Positions 1 to 11,664 of a stretch of 64,000 bases of DNA are shown piece after piece. The DNA comes from Tetracentron sinense. Its lineage: Eukaryota > Streptophyta > Magnoliopsida > Trochodendrales > Trochodendraceae. The notes beneath the pieces were generated by a model. The model made no database searches. It was not told the origin of the DNA and saw only the letters and a program-made list of their open reading frames with translations. Positions within the stretch are counted from its first letter, which is position 1. Each line of letters starts with the position of its first letter. The stretch is taken from contig JABCRI010000908.1 in NCBI GenBank assembly GCA_015143295.1, positions 62,001 through 126,000 on the forward strand. Direction: 5' to 3'. Made by a program: the position numbers and the translations under genes.

Positions 1-2462
1 TGCTTTGAGGGTTCAAGTGAGGGATTTGTCTGCGGTTCTTCCAAACTCTTACCCTCCATGGACCCGATCTGTAATTGTTATTTAGGCATTTCAGGTGGAG
101 TGTAATCACACTTCTGTGATGCCAGTTGGTCTCCTCAAATCTCTCGTGGTCCGTCTTTAATAGGAAATTTCAGCACTTGGTAATAAGAGGACGGGACAGC
201 CTTCATTTCGTGGGTCCACCATCGTCCCAAAATGGCGTTGTATAGGGACGGTGCATCGACAACAGAGAATCGTGTGGCCAAGACAATTGGCCCAGCTTCG
301 ACTGGCAAGACAACTTCCCCCATGGGCTGTATCGAGCTCCCGTCAAACCCTACCGAAGGTGTCTGAGCAGCAACGAGAACTGACGGGTCTAGCTTCATCT
401 TAGTGAAAGCATGGAAATAAAGAATGTCTGCCCCACTCCCAGAATCAACGAGCACTCACCTGATATCGAAGTCGCCAATTCGCATAGTCAGAACGAGACC
501 ATCATAGTGAGGCTTGACTACAGTTATCATGTTCTGATCGGTGAAAGAAAGGGCCTGCTCAACTCTCCTCGTTGCTGGTCGCACTTGACAAACTTTGGCT
601 ATATGGGACAACTTCCTCATCTTGGCTCTGAACTGCTGCACTACATCTATCTCCGGTACTCGGGCACGATGGATGACGTTGATGACTCCCCTGGGCGTTT
701 CTCCTCCACTTGGACCCGGATTATTAGAGGGTTCTTCTTCATGAGATTGAATAGATGGGTTGGCAATACATCCTGCTCCATTTCCAGAATCTACATACTC
801 TTCCAGATATCCTTCGCTGACTAACCTTTCCAGATATTCCCTCAAGATCCGACAACGATTTGTAAGATGTCCTTGAAATTTTTGATAATGACAATACTCA
901 TGCGCCCGGGGTCCCGAGGTCACATCACGAACATTCCAAGCAGGCCATTCGAAATAGGGTTTGTCTTCCATCATCCTCATAATCGTCGCCGGGCTAGCCG
1001 TGAAGTTAATTTGTCCGGCGCGAGATGCAAAAGAACGCCTTTCCGCTGTCCGGTTTTCCCTTCTCTCGTTATGCCCGGACTCTCCCCGCCTCTGATAAGT
1101 ACGGTTGTCCTGACGCTGGGAGTTGGGACGTAGGTCCGTCTTACCCTGCAGATCCTGGGTTTGGCAAACTCCAAACTAATGCCGGTCTAGTTCGCCTCGC
1201 CGCTCCACATATACAACTTTTTCCCGTTGTGCTTGCCAGCATGGTTCCTCGTCACTGAAAGATGATTCATATTTCGGCCTCTTTCCCTTCTTCGAGGATG
1301 ACTTGCTTCCCCATTCCACAACATCTACTCCTCGCGCTCTGGGTCTTATTGTTACTGCGATATTGTCCTCCAGTCTTCCGTACTTCGAAGCACGGACTAT
1401 CAGCTCATCCATCTTAGTGGGACAATCAAGGACAAGAGATTCATAGATCTTTGAGTTCCTGGGCACGACATTCTTGAAGGTGGCTATGCAGGTATAATCC
1501 TCAATTTTATTGATGCTAGAGACTTCATCGGTGAAACGTTGAATAAAATCTTTGAGAGGCTCCGTCGTCTTCATCCGCATAGGGAAGAGTGAATCTGCAC
1601 CTACTTTCTTCTTTTTGTTAATAATATACTGGTCAATAAAAAATGACCTGAGATCAGCCATACACTTGATTGATCCAGGAGGTAGATTGCGAAACCACCT
1701 TGCAGCCGCTCCAGTCAAACTACTAGGGAAGACTTTGAAGAGGAGGTAGTCATCCGGGTTTTGTATTTCTGAAGTCAGTCAGGTGGTCAATACGATCTTT
1801 CCTCCTGTCGAACTTGACAAAATTGGGCACTACGAATTTTGACGGGGTGTACGATTCGATGATCTCCTGGGAAAAGGGAGAGGTCTCCTCCTTGTCTTTA
1901 AATTTTTGAGAGTACTGGTCGAGAGAGGTCCCACTGGTTGTACTTCTGACTCGAGCATTGATCAAAGTTTCTATGTCCTTGAGGGTTAGGCTCCTCTTCT
2001 GTTCAACGTCGCGGATAAAAGGGTTTCGTCGCTCAGCACGTGCAGGGAGCAAACGAGGATGAACAACTTCAGCAACAAGAGGGATGAATGTAAATCTTCT
2101 TTCAGGGTTCTCTTGTGCAGACGGCGAGGTTGGTCTTGCCGCTTTAGGAGGAGGAGATGAAGGGAAATCGAGTTTACGAACTACAGGATGCCCCTTGGGA
2201 GACTCGTCATCGACCTCCAGTCCACTGTGCTCCAGGGAATCAAGTCTTTCTTCCAGTAACTGCTGTTGGCTGACTATCTAGGCTAGAGTGGCCTGTTGTT
2301 GTTGCAATAATAATAGGATTGGGTCAGGTGTGGACAAGAGTCTTTCAGGTTGTCCGGAAGGTTGCTCGAGTTCTGGGTAATGGTCTGCATGGTAGAAGGG
2401 GTGGAAGGAATAGTCGGAGGGGCTTGGTTTTCAATGACAGGCAGAGGAGTATAGTCTGCCAT
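1..2462 (-). pseudogene. gag-protease of the Tat-type element, degraded
   Basis: The likely gag start is the ATG at 2462, about 50 nt inside the primer site. The reading is broken by a frameshift near 2340 and by stops near 2280, 1750, 1175 and 455. Segment 1718-1176 is a typical retrotransposon gag core (GAAARWFRNLPPGSIK, then DFIQRF). Segment 980-456 carries CHYQKFQGHLTNRC, the Tat-type zinc-finger-like cluster. Segment 455-135 carries the aspartic protease motif LVDSGSGADIL. An in-frame TGA at 135 interrupts the protease tail, and homology continues to the window edge. These parts would have formed the capsid and the polyprotein protease. No segment can encode a full protein now. Confidence 0.78.
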
Positions 2463-2514
2463 GCTAACCGAAGAAGGTAGGGTGAGCAAAAAAGGGAGGA
2501 TTTCTTTAGGCTTT

Positions 2515-2531
2515 TCCCACAGACGGCGCCA
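2515..2531 (-). other. tRNA primer-binding site of the Tat-type element
   Basis: The minus strand reads TGGCGCCGTCTGTGGGA directly inside the LTR end. Tat/Ogre elements commonly carry this primer site, usually assigned to tRNA-Arg. It fixes the direction of the element as leftward. Confidence 0.7.
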
Positions 2532-2799
2532 TTTTTGTGTGGCAGAATCCCGGAGAGTACACGTTTCAACAGATGTTTTGAAGTATGGATCATCAGTCGA
2601 AGGAAGATAGCAAGGCTCCAACTGGTGATGAAGACGACGAGGACGATGTGCGATGAAGACGAGGAGGAGGGTGTGCACACCAACCTGTACTCCGATGCCA
2701 AAATCAGTATGTGAAGGAGATGATGAACAATATATAAGAAGAAAATTAGGAGTTCATAAGTTTTTGTTCTCCCCCCCTTCCCTACTATATTTTTGAGGG

Positions 2800-2807
2800 T
2801 ATTTATA
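2800..2807 (-). promoter_or_regulatory. TATA box of the Tat-type LTR
   Basis: The minus strand reads CCTATAAATACCC inside the LTR, upstream of the primer site. This is the expected position for the U3 promoter driving leftward transcription. Confidence 0.5.
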
Positions 2808-3114
2808 GGTCCTTCTTTGTATGGCCATGGGCGATCATGGATGGTCATACATTCCTATCATCTCTGCTTTGTACTTTCTCCCAATCATGTTAGATAGATT
2901 TCTAGGTTTTACGTACCGCACGCGTATCAGCTGTGCACTGTAAAGCAGGTAAGGAGTAGGAATTCGTCCAAGATGACCAACAATAAATAGCATTTAATGC
3001 TAAGGCAGTGCTTTTTACCTATCATCAGAAAGGGATGATTATCACAAGGGTACTGGGTACTGGCAGTTGATCTCGTTGTGCACAGGAGTACGGGACCGTT
3101 GTTCAAAGGATTAC

Positions 3115-3290
3115 GAGTCCGTTCTCTCATAGACAATGGTCTTGTCGTCCTCGTGACAACGGGCTCGTTGTCGGAATGAGGACGTGATCGTTGTTTACAG
3201 GATCACGGGATCGTTGTCTCGGAGACAACGTTCTTGTTGTCCACAAGACAACGGACTCGCTGTCATAGAAACGACGGAAACATATTCTAG
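3115..3290. repeat. Array of short imperfect palindromes in the LTR
   Basis: About six units built around GACAACG...CGTTGTC recur every 20-35 bp in the upstream (U3) part of the Tat-type LTR. Each half site is the reverse complement of its neighbour. This resembles an array of paired protein-binding sites. No known motif was assigned. Confidence 0.55.
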
Positions 3291-3399
3291 CGATTCCACG
3301 GCTCCCATCTATAGTCACAGCGCCGAAGACGAGCTTGTTATCTTCACACTTAGGGGTTTTATTATTATTTTCTTTTCTATACGAAAATTTCCCATCACA

Positions 3400-4643
3400 G
3401 ATCCTCTTTGGCTAGGTATGGAGTGGTGGTGTTATGTAGTTCTCTGTGACTGATAGTCGGGAGTGGGTGGAATAATATCCATAGATCCTCTTTGGCGAGG
3501 TACGTGACTGATCATCGGGAGTGGGTGGAGTAATGCCCATGGATCTTCTTTGGCGAGGTACGTGACTGATTGTCGGGAATGGGTGAAGTGTTATCCATAT
3601 ATCCTCTTTGGCTAGGTCTGGAGTGGTAGGTTATGTTAATCCTCTGTGACTGATAGTCGAGAGTGGGTGGATTTGATATCCATAGATCCTCTTTGGCTAG
3701 GTCTGGAGTAGTGAATTATGTTAGTCCTTCGTGACTGATAGTTCGGAGTGGGTGGATTTGATATCTATAGATCCTCTTTGACTAGGTCAGGAGTGATGGT
3801 GTGGTGTAATCCTTTGTGTCTGATAGTTGGGAGTGGGTGGAATGATATCCACAGATCCTCGTTGACTATGTCAGGGAAGACGATGGTTGTATTATCTGAA
3901 AAAGATGTCGTGAGGACAAGGTTCTCACTGTGGCTGAGTCAGATAGTTGTATGATTTTGTATTGAGTCTAAAGACTCAAGGTATGGTTTGAATGGGCATA
4001 AGCCCGATCGATTGATAGTTGAATCTACAAACTCAATGATAGAAGTTGTATGCGGGTGAAGTTCTGATCGATCGATTCTGTGGACTCAAGAATAGAGAGT
4101 AAGCGGTTATCTAGAACAGTAACCTAGTGTTGTGAACACAGTTGATATTGGAGGAATTTGACAATAGAAAATATTTGGAGGTTAGGAACCTCGGTTAGAG
4201 TGAAATAACTTTGGGTGACCTCAGGTTACGATTTACGATATTATTTACTATTGTAATATAGAAATTGAGTGGTATTATTATATCATTCTAATGTGTATTA
4301 CTAGGTGGAAAATAGTCTAGATGGATTGTGGATTTTGCTGAGCTCTATGGCTCAGTCCTCTCATTTCCTGTTTTCAGATTCTGAAGCGGGTAGCTTGATA
4401 GAGTTTAGAAAGTGTTTTGGCGCAGTTGTGACGTCAGAAGTAAAGGCTACGGTAGACAGTGAGGTATCGCATTTGTTTATGATGGGTTATTGTGATGACC
4501 AGTTGATATTATTTATGTAAGCTTATAAGAAAAGTTGAAAAATTCTTGTATTTTCACCAGTAAAGTCTTACGCATGCATGGTTATGATGAACGAGCACGT
4601 GTTTTGGAACTTGATTCCCCAGGCGCGGGTTCGGGGCGTCACA
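3400..4643 (+). repeat. 5' LTR of the chromovirus, right-hand part
   Basis: This segment parallels about 7945-9200 of the 3' LTR and ends GGCGTCACA just before the primer site. It starts abruptly at the Tat insertion. It differs from the 3' copy at many positions, which suggests an old insertion. The open frames at 4305-4520 and 8861-9076 are corresponding stretches of the two LTRs. They are not treated as genes. Confidence 0.8.
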
Positions 4644-4645
4644 GT

Positions 4646-4657
4646 TGGTATCACGGC
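4646..4657 (+). other. Primer-binding site (initiator tRNA-Met type)
   Basis: TGGTATCACGGC lies two bases after the LTR end. The usual initiator-Met site is TGGTATCAGAGC, so two positions have drifted. It fixes the plus-strand orientation. Confidence 0.75.
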
Positions 4658-4919
4658 TAAAAGCAATAACTATCATAACAAATCGTAATCGAACACTGTT
4701 GATTTCGAATCAAACGACGATTTGAAACCTTGTGTATACGATATAAGTGAACGCCAGAGAGATAAATCATCTCCAGGAGAGTGTAAGAAATAGTCTAATC
4801 AGACTGGTAGAGGACTAATGATAAATGGGTGATATATTTTGGACGATCCTTTGATAAAATATATTATTGATGTCCCTATTGTGAGATACTAAAACGTTGT
4901 TGTTTTCATAATAGGGAGA

Positions 4920-5935
4920 ATGATGCCACCCTGGCGAGCACCTGAGGGTATGTTGGCAAGAGCCTATGAGGCTATTGCTACCTTGGCCAAGCTAATACAA
5001 CAGCAATATACTCAAAGCATGAATGGAAATGGTAATCGTATGCCCGTTGCTACCATTCTAGAGCATGGGAATGTGACCTATTTGGAGAAGTTCAAGAGAC
5101 TGGGACCATCAGCTTTTACAGGTACTACTGATCCATTAAAGGTATAAAATTGGATCAGAGGCTTAGAGAAAATATTTCGGGCTATGTCTTGCCCAGAGGA
5201 CGCCAAGCCAGAGTTCGCCATTTTCATGCTCGAAGGAGAGGCGGAGCATTGGTGGACTACAGTTGAGAGAACAGTCCCAGAGAGTTGGAAAGCCGTGAGT
5301 TACGCAAAGTTCACAGAGTTTTGTTCTACGAACAATACTTCTCTGCGTCCATGAAGAAGAAGAAAGAAATGGAATTTCTACAATTGACCCAGGAAAACAT
5401 GACGGTCAGCAAGTACGAACAACGTTTTAACCAACTCTCCAGGTTTGCAACCAAGTTTGTAGAGGATGAGATATGGAGGGTGAAAAATTTCAACGAGGGG
5501 TTACGGCCTGCTATCAAAGGGAAGTTAGAGGCTCAAAGGTTTACATCATTCTTTGAACTTCTCGATAGAGCACTCAGGGTAGAGAGAGTACACGAAGAAA
5601 TGGTCACAGCAAGCACTGGCAAGGGAAAGGAGCCAATAGAGAAGTTGGGGAAAAAGAGCGAAGCGAGAGATAGTGACAACAATAGGAAGTTTGGGGATTT
5701 CAATAAAAGTAATATTTCGGAAGAAGTTAAGCAGCAGAGTTGTGAGCATTGTGGTCAGTCTTATCGGACTGAAGACTGTAAGGCTGGAGTTTGCTACCAG
5801 TGTGGCAAGCCAGGTCATATCAAGAGACACTGCCCATCTCTTAGGCAAAATTCAGGCAATGGAGGAAAGGGTCGTGTCTTTGCTATGACACAAGAAGTCC
5901 AACCTGGCGATGACATCGTCGAAGGAGCACTTTAG
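4920..5935 (+). pseudogene. gag of the chromovirus, with stop and frameshift
   Basis: The gag starts MMPPWRAPEG at 4920. It meets an in-frame TAA near 5145, continues in the same frame (NWIRGLEKIF, then GEAEHWW), and shifts frame near 5320 at TTTTGTTC. The last frame carries the gag core (NFNEGLRPAIKGKL) and a CCHC zinc knuckle, CYQCGKPGHIKRHC, near 5793-5834. Gag would form the virus-like particle and bind RNA. The frame closes shortly after the knuckle. Two lesions make this copy non-coding as it stands. Confidence 0.78.
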
Positions 5936-6218
5936 ATGTCCACTTCCTACCTTAGTAGGCGTGCTTACTTTTTTGTATCTGTGTGTTTTGGATAAGAAAT
6001 GTACAGAAGGCAAACAACTTAATGTTATGGATGCATTTTGTGATAAGTATGAAATGATTTTATGATATAAATATTTTGTTTATCTTAATTCTCGAGGACT
6101 TTGAAAACCCTAATATATTAATCGTTGACATGAGAAAACTAAAATGGGTATCCCTCCACTGTTGAGAGATACAAGTTGATCAAATTTCGAGGATGAAATT
6201 TTTGTAAGGAGGGGAGAT
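5936..6218 (+). other. Pol 3' remnant and polypurine tract
   Basis: After gag, about 280 bp lead straight to the 3' LTR. The last 40 bp match the usual end of a Tekay polyprotein (TTTCGAGGATGAAATTTTTG). The polypurine tract AAGGAGGGGAGA is at 6206-6217. The jump from gag to the pol terminus shows where the internal deletion lies. Confidence 0.7.
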
Positions 6219-6979
6219 TGTAACGACCCGGAATTTTAATATAATCAAATTATGCATTTATGGGTTCTTAATGGAGGTTAATTAGTTAATTATTTGTTAA
6301 ATTGGTAAAAAAAAAATGGGTTTTGTTCGGGATTGGATTGTTCTAGTAAAATTTCAGTGTTTTTCTTCAAAAATCTTGCACAATATGCGGGTCGACTATC
6401 TGGATGATCACCTATTGTTCCAATTCTATCGCATATCGATTCGCGAGACCGCGGGGGTCTTAAATGTAAGAAAATCGAGAAAACCAGGAAATTTCAAATT
6501 TTTTAGAATTCAGTGAGACTCCATAATTGTTAGGGATTCTAACAGAAATCCATGCGGCTGGCACCACAGCGTGCCGGTCGGTCTTGAGGACGACTATCTA
6601 TTGTTTCGTTAGTTCATCATCTCATATGAAGAAACGGCAACGTGTTTTGTATCCGAAATCAAGAAATTAGTGGATTTTGCAGTTTTCTTTCAGAATTACT
6701 TTTTACTGTCAAAACTCAGTATTTTTCTCCGAAAGTTTTACAATAGGTGTCGAACTGCTGCAAGTTCGGTCACCTAAAGTTTCGTCAAAATCAGACTTTA
6801 TATAGTAGGGTTTCGAAGGTCATAAGTGCGGAAAAAATCAAAAAATCAGTCAAAGTGGTCAAAGTGGGTTTCCACACCATTATGATCATGTGCTTTAATT
6901 TGCACATGATCTCGAAAAACCACTTTCCACACCATTATGGTCATGTGTTTTTACACATGATCTTATCCAACCCAAATGT

Positions 6980-6988
6980 CTATATAAA
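6980..6988 (+). promoter_or_regulatory. TATA box of the chromovirus LTR
   Basis: CTATATAAAGG lies about 760 bp into the LTR and is followed by a GA-rich stretch typical of a retroelement leader. A preceding motif of roughly 25 bp (TTTCCACACCATTATG with a flanking CATGTG) occurs twice at 6868-6955. Confidence 0.5.
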
Positions 6989-7849
6989 GGGGGGCAGCCC
7001 CTCATTAGTGTTCATTCAAAACTAGAGACCGTGGGTTTTTTAGAGAGAGAACGTGAGGAGAGAGAAAGGAAGAGAGAGAAAGGAAAAGGGAGGTCCCCTT
7101 GGGGTTTTTCGACGTTCCCAACGTGCTGACGACGTCTGTTTCTTTTCCTGACGCCTTGATTTGTCTGTAGAGAAAGAAAGAGAGAAAGTTAGAGAGAGAA
7201 AGTAGAAGTTAGAGAGAGAGAGTCTACCTTGAGGTTTTTCAGTGTTCCGGACGCAACCGAGTCGTCCGTTTACCTCTCTGAAACTCGAAAAGTGTGTAAT
7301 AGGTTAAATCCCTCTCCCTCTCTTCTCTTTTCCCTTATTTATGCTATATTTTTATGTGGAATGGCGTGAATGAAAAAGGGTCGGAGACCCCTATGTGATG
7401 TGTGGAAGGGTTGGATATGCGTGGAAAATGAGTAGAGGGGTGTAGCCCTCGGTCTCGGGGTGTAAAAACCCCAGATTTAGGCTCACTGTGTACTGGGCGA
7501 CTGATCGCCCAGCACTGGAAATTGATCGTCAGTGCCCAGACTTGTATTTTTGGGTTGTGATGGTGTGTGGACTTCAGGTGGATCCTCAGGGAGCCTGGTT
7601 TGGGTCCCGGATGGGTTGGATCGTCACCCTGGGGTGTCGAAAAGTCTATCTGAGTGTCATGTAAGGCAATGGAGACATCCGTTGGCCTAGAAATGTTCCC
7701 TAACTAGACGGTATGTTATCGGATTTGGTCTACGGGTTCGAGGCCCAACTGTTTCATTTAATCAAGCGAGGCTTGGTTAACTGGGGTTACTCGGTGGTTA
7801 GAAAACATAACCAGGGTTGAAGTATAGTTCTATGTGACTGATAGTGGGG

Positions 7850-8440
7850 AGTGGGTGGATTATTATCCATAGATCCTCTTTCACTAGGTCAGAAGTGGTG
7901 ATATCGTATAGTTCTCCGTGACTGATAGCAGGGAGTGGGTGGATTATTATCCATAGATCCTCTTTGGCTAGGTCTGGAGTGGTGGTGTTATGTAGTCCTT
8001 CGTGACTGATAGTCGGGAGTGGGTGAAATAATATTCATAGATCCTCTTTGGCGAGGTACGTGACTGATCGTCGCGAGTGGGTGGAATAATGTCTATGGAT
8101 CCTGTTTGGCGAGGTACATGACTCATCCTTGAGAGTGGGTGGAGTGTTATCCATAGATCCTCTTTGGTTAGGTTTATAGTGGTGGGTTATGTTAATCCTC
8201 CGTGACTGATTGTCGGGAGTGGGTGGATTTGATATCCATAGATCCTCTTTGGCTAGATCTGGACTGGTGGGTTATGTTAGTCCTCCGTGACTGATAGTCG
8301 GGAGTGGGTGGATGTGATATCCATAGATTCTCTTTGACTAGGTCAGGAGTGGTGGTGTGGTGTAATCCTCTGTGATTGATAGTCGGGAGTGGGTGGAATG
8401 ATATCCACAGATTCTCTTTGACTAGGCCAGGGATGGCGAT
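7850..8440 (+). repeat. Tandem array in the chromovirus LTR, period 57-86 bp
   Basis: Seven to eight copies share the blocks GTGACTGATAGTCGGGAGTG and CATAGATCCTCTTTGGCTAG. Spacing is about 57 or 85 bp. The same array occurs in the 5' LTR at 3400-3880. It is therefore an ancestral part of the LTR and not a later expansion. Confidence 0.8.
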
Positions 8441-9200
8441 GGTTGTTTGATCTAAAAGAGATGTCGTGAGGACAAGGTCCTCACTGTGGCTGAGTCAGAT
8501 AGTTATATGATCTTGTATTGAGTCTAAAGACTCAAGGTATGGTTTGAATGGGCATCAGCTCGATCGATTGATAGTTGAATCTGTGAACTCAGGGATAGAA
8601 GTTGTATGTGGGTGAAGGCCTGGTCGATCGAGTCTGTGGACTCAAGATTAGAAAGTGAGCGGTTATCCAGAACGGGAACCTAGTGTTTTGGATACAGTTG
8701 ATATTCGAGGAATTTGACAATGGAAAATATTTGGAGGCTGGGAACCTCGGTTAGAGTGAAATAACTCTGGGTGACCTCGGGTCATGATTTACGATTTTAG
8801 TTACTATTGTAATATGAAAATTGAGCGGTATTATTATATCATTCTAATGTGTATTACTAGGTGGAAAATAGTCTAGATGGATTGTGGATTTTGCTGGGCT
8901 CTATGGCTCACTCCTTTAATTTCATGTTTTCAGATTTTGAAGCGGGTAGCTTGATAGAGTCTAGAAAGTGTTCTGGAGCAGTTGTGATGTCAAAAGTAAG
9001 GGCTACGGTAGGCAGTAAGGTATCGCATTTGTTTATGATGGGTTATTGTGATGACCAGTTGTTATTGTTTATGTAAGCTCGTAAGAAAAGTTGAAAAATT
9101 TTCGCATTTTTCGTGACTAAAGTCTTCCCCATGCTTGGTTATGACGAACGAGCACGCGTCTTGGAACTTGATTCCCCAGGCGTGGGTTTAAGGCATCACA

Positions 9201-10789
9201 CTCTATTTTAGTAGTTGCTTGATATAGAGTTTCTCTATCTCGTATGTAACCTCTGCATATTACCTCTTTTTATTCTTCTGTGTGATCTCTGTTGAGACAC
9301 AACGAATATCTCTGTTGAGTTGAGACACAACAAATAAATCGATTCCTATTCTCTTCTCCCGTGCACGTAGACTACTATGCCAAAGCACGTAAATCCTTTT
9401 GTTCTCTGTTTTTACTCATTCTTCAAAGATATATCTGTGACACTACAATTTTGATTCTAAAAATATGAAAGAGTGGAATTAAGACTCAACCATTATCCAA
9501 AGCAACCATCAGGTCACCAGATCATGATGATTTACTATATGAGATACAACTCCCGACTTGGTTTTAGTAACACATGCCCTGACTGAAGACATGTTATATG
9601 ATAAACATGAATTGTGGAATAGCCTTGTGATGTCGACTCTAAAAAATTGGGGTAAGGAATTAAAAGAAATCGAAGGAATGAATTATCAAGTTATCAGATC
9701 AAGTTCATTTTTGCATTTAAATGTACTTGGCGTGGCCAGACATGGTGAATCACAACCTTATGAATTTCCATCCAAACATGCTTAGACAAAAGATATGCCT
9801 GAAACATGGGGGGCCATCCTTGTGACATGCGAACTACCTACATACTTTTTCAAGCTAATTTCATTATCAGAAAATTACTTGAAGTAATAATCTTCTCTCT
9901 TTTTTTCCTCTTAATGAACTCATTACCTACACAGGAAACAAACTTCCTCACATGATTAGAATTCCAAAATAGAATACAACGGCATGGGTTTGCATTAGAC
10001 AAATATATACTTGTCGATTGCATCTTTTCAATCAGCACACTTCAAAATAATTTCCCCCATAAAATAGGTAAAAATGAGAAAATAAATACTACTAAACCAA
10101 AAGTCTCGACATATAAATGACTCAAAATAAGAACAAGGAACAACCAATGTCACCATGCTACTTCAAAGTCCATCCTCGACCCAAATGTGAAAAGCTAGCA
10201 TATATAATTACACAAAGAAACTGTTATTCATGGTTACCTCCGGTCCTCATAGCTCATCACCCACTAAAAGTTCACCTTGAATGATAGATTTCTCCTAGGA
10301 AGTTATGAATTTAGCCCCTGGGCTGCCTGATGTGCCAAAGATCATGACGGTGAGCTGTTGAATCTGCGATGCAAACTTTTCTTTAGTGCCTCACTAATCA
10401 TACTCTTAAGAGCTGGTAAGATAAAGGAAGAGTCCAAGCATTACACAAAGATACTCCATAATGTGTCAGAAATCAGTCATTTTTCCATAATCAAATATTT
10501 TAAGAAGACAGATGTTCATTTTGTTCTGTCTACTGAAAATTAGAGAAGACAGATGACCTTGAATTAAAGACAAGATCACAAACAACTAATTTGAGAGAGA
10601 GAGAGAGTCCGATGATGTGAGTGATCACTACCAGAATGTGAAATCTCATGAATAGAAAATACAAATAAACAAATTAATAAAAGTGAATAAATGGTAAACC
10701 AAATCATGAACAATTAATCCATCCAATAGAGAGATAAAAAGAAGAGGTCAAACCTTGCGAAAACAACCCCTCCGGTAAAACGTAATGTT
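9201..10789. other. Gap between the chromovirus and the NB-LRR relic
   Basis: This is AT-rich sequence with no convincing gene. An open frame at 9558-9785 (75 codons) has no recognisable domain. The stretch probably includes the 3' flank of the NB-LRR relic. A (GA)n run is at 10592-10608. Confidence 0.4.
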
Positions 10790-11664
10790 TTAGTCTCTGA
10801 TTTCGAAGTGTCTAAGATTAGTCAAATGACTGAAGTCTTGTACATCTGGAACAGATATCAGATTAGGGCAACCCCAAATAACCAACTTCTCGAGGGATTT
10901 AAGGGCATGTAGCCCATCTGGCAAACAAGCTAATTTCTCACATTTAATAATTTTAAATTCTCGAAGAGAGATGAAGCCCCACACATGCGGACTGACAGAT
11001 GTTAAACTCTGGCACCAATTTATATTCAAGCTTTTGAGAGATGTTAACTTAGGAACTTCTTGCATTTGAAGCTTCTCCTCGGCCCCTCTTTGGCTTTCTT
11101 GACTATTTTTGCCAGGAAAAATAGCTTCTAACTTGTCGCAGCCTTCAATATGTATAGTCTGAAGATGGTTTTTATTGTTTTGTAGTAACCCTTCAGGAAG
11201 AAATGTAAGCTCATGTAAGTAGTACAACTTAAGTTCGGTGAGAGAAGTAAACCGACTCGGAAATGATGTCAACTTATAGCAATTACTGATGTCCAAGTTC
11301 TGAAGGCAAGGGAAACAGGAAGGAAACACCATCGGCACTTCAAACCATTCTACTAAATTCTCCAAGCAAAATAAGGTGAGTTCCTTTAACGATGGAAACA
11401 ATGGTTCACCACCATTGCTAGTACTGCTACTCCCTTCATGATAGAACTCGTTACCAATACATTTCACATTTTTCAATTCATCCATCACAAGAACCCTAAG
11501 ATAGGGGAGTTGCCCAAGCATGGGGACATGCTCCCAAATGTGGCATTTATAGAATCTGATTTCAATTAAATTGTGCAGCATTAATGAACCACTAACACTG
11601 GTCATCATCCATGTAGGGATTCTTTCACCACCGAAGTACTCGATCGTCAAGGTTTTCAAATTTG

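Larger units (their letters stand above)
1..3399 (-). mobile_element. Tat-type Ty3/gypsy retrotransposon, 5' half
   Basis: The element reads leftward and leaves the window at base 1, so pol and the 3' LTR are not visible. Its order on the minus strand is LTR (3399-2538), primer-binding site, gag, then retropepsin. The primer site TGGCGCCGTCTGTGGGA and the CX6GHxTxxC-like gag cluster followed by a retropepsin fit the Tat/Ogre side of Ty3/gypsy. It sits inside the tandem-repeat zone of the chromovirus 5' LTR, which resumes at base 3400. It is therefore younger than that element. The coding part carries several stops and frameshifts, so this copy is not autonomous. Confidence 0.8.
2538..3399 (-). 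repeat. 5' LTR of the Tat-type element
   Basis: On the minus strand it starts TGTGATGGG (base 3399) and ends in CCACA (base 2538), about 862 bp, a few bases upstream of the primer site. The 2538 end could be 2 bp off because of a TGTG repeat. It ends exactly where the chromovirus LTR repeat (GATCCTCTTTGGC) resumes. The second LTR and the matching target duplication are outside the window. Confidence 0.7.
3400..9200 (+). mobile_element. Tekay-like chromovirus (Ty3/gypsy), internally deleted
   Basis: The visible structure is a partial 5' LTR (3400-4643), initiator-Met primer site, gag, a short remnant of the 3' pol end, a polypurine tract and a complete 3' LTR (6219-9200). The LTR opening TGTAACGACCCGG and the preceding Phe-Glu-Asp-Glu-like pol tail (TTTCGAGGATGAAATTTTTG) are characteristic of Tekay/Del chromoviruses. 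The internal region is only about 1.6 kb. Reverse transcriptase, RNase H, integrase and chromodomain are absent. The left part of the 5' LTR lies beyond the Tat insertion, outside the window. Confidence 0.82.
6219..9200 (+). repeat. 3' LTR of the chromovirus (about 3.0 kb)
   Basis: It runs from TGTAACGACCCGG directly after the polypurine tract to GGCATCACA. The first 1.6 kb is AT-rich with GA-rich stretches (7040-7230). The middle carries the tandem repeat zone (about 7850-8440). The last part matches the end of the 5' LTR. The flanking five bases, CTCTA, cannot be matched because the left flank is outside the window. Confidence 0.82.

Noticed and set aside
4305..4520. 71-codon open frame, repeated at 8861-9076
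   Set aside because: Both are corresponding parts of the chromovirus LTRs. Conservation follows from LTR duplication, and no domain is recognisable.
7040..7230. GA-rich tract as a possible simple-sequence promoter
   Set aside because: It is the leader part of the chromovirus LTR downstream of its TATA box, common in such elements.
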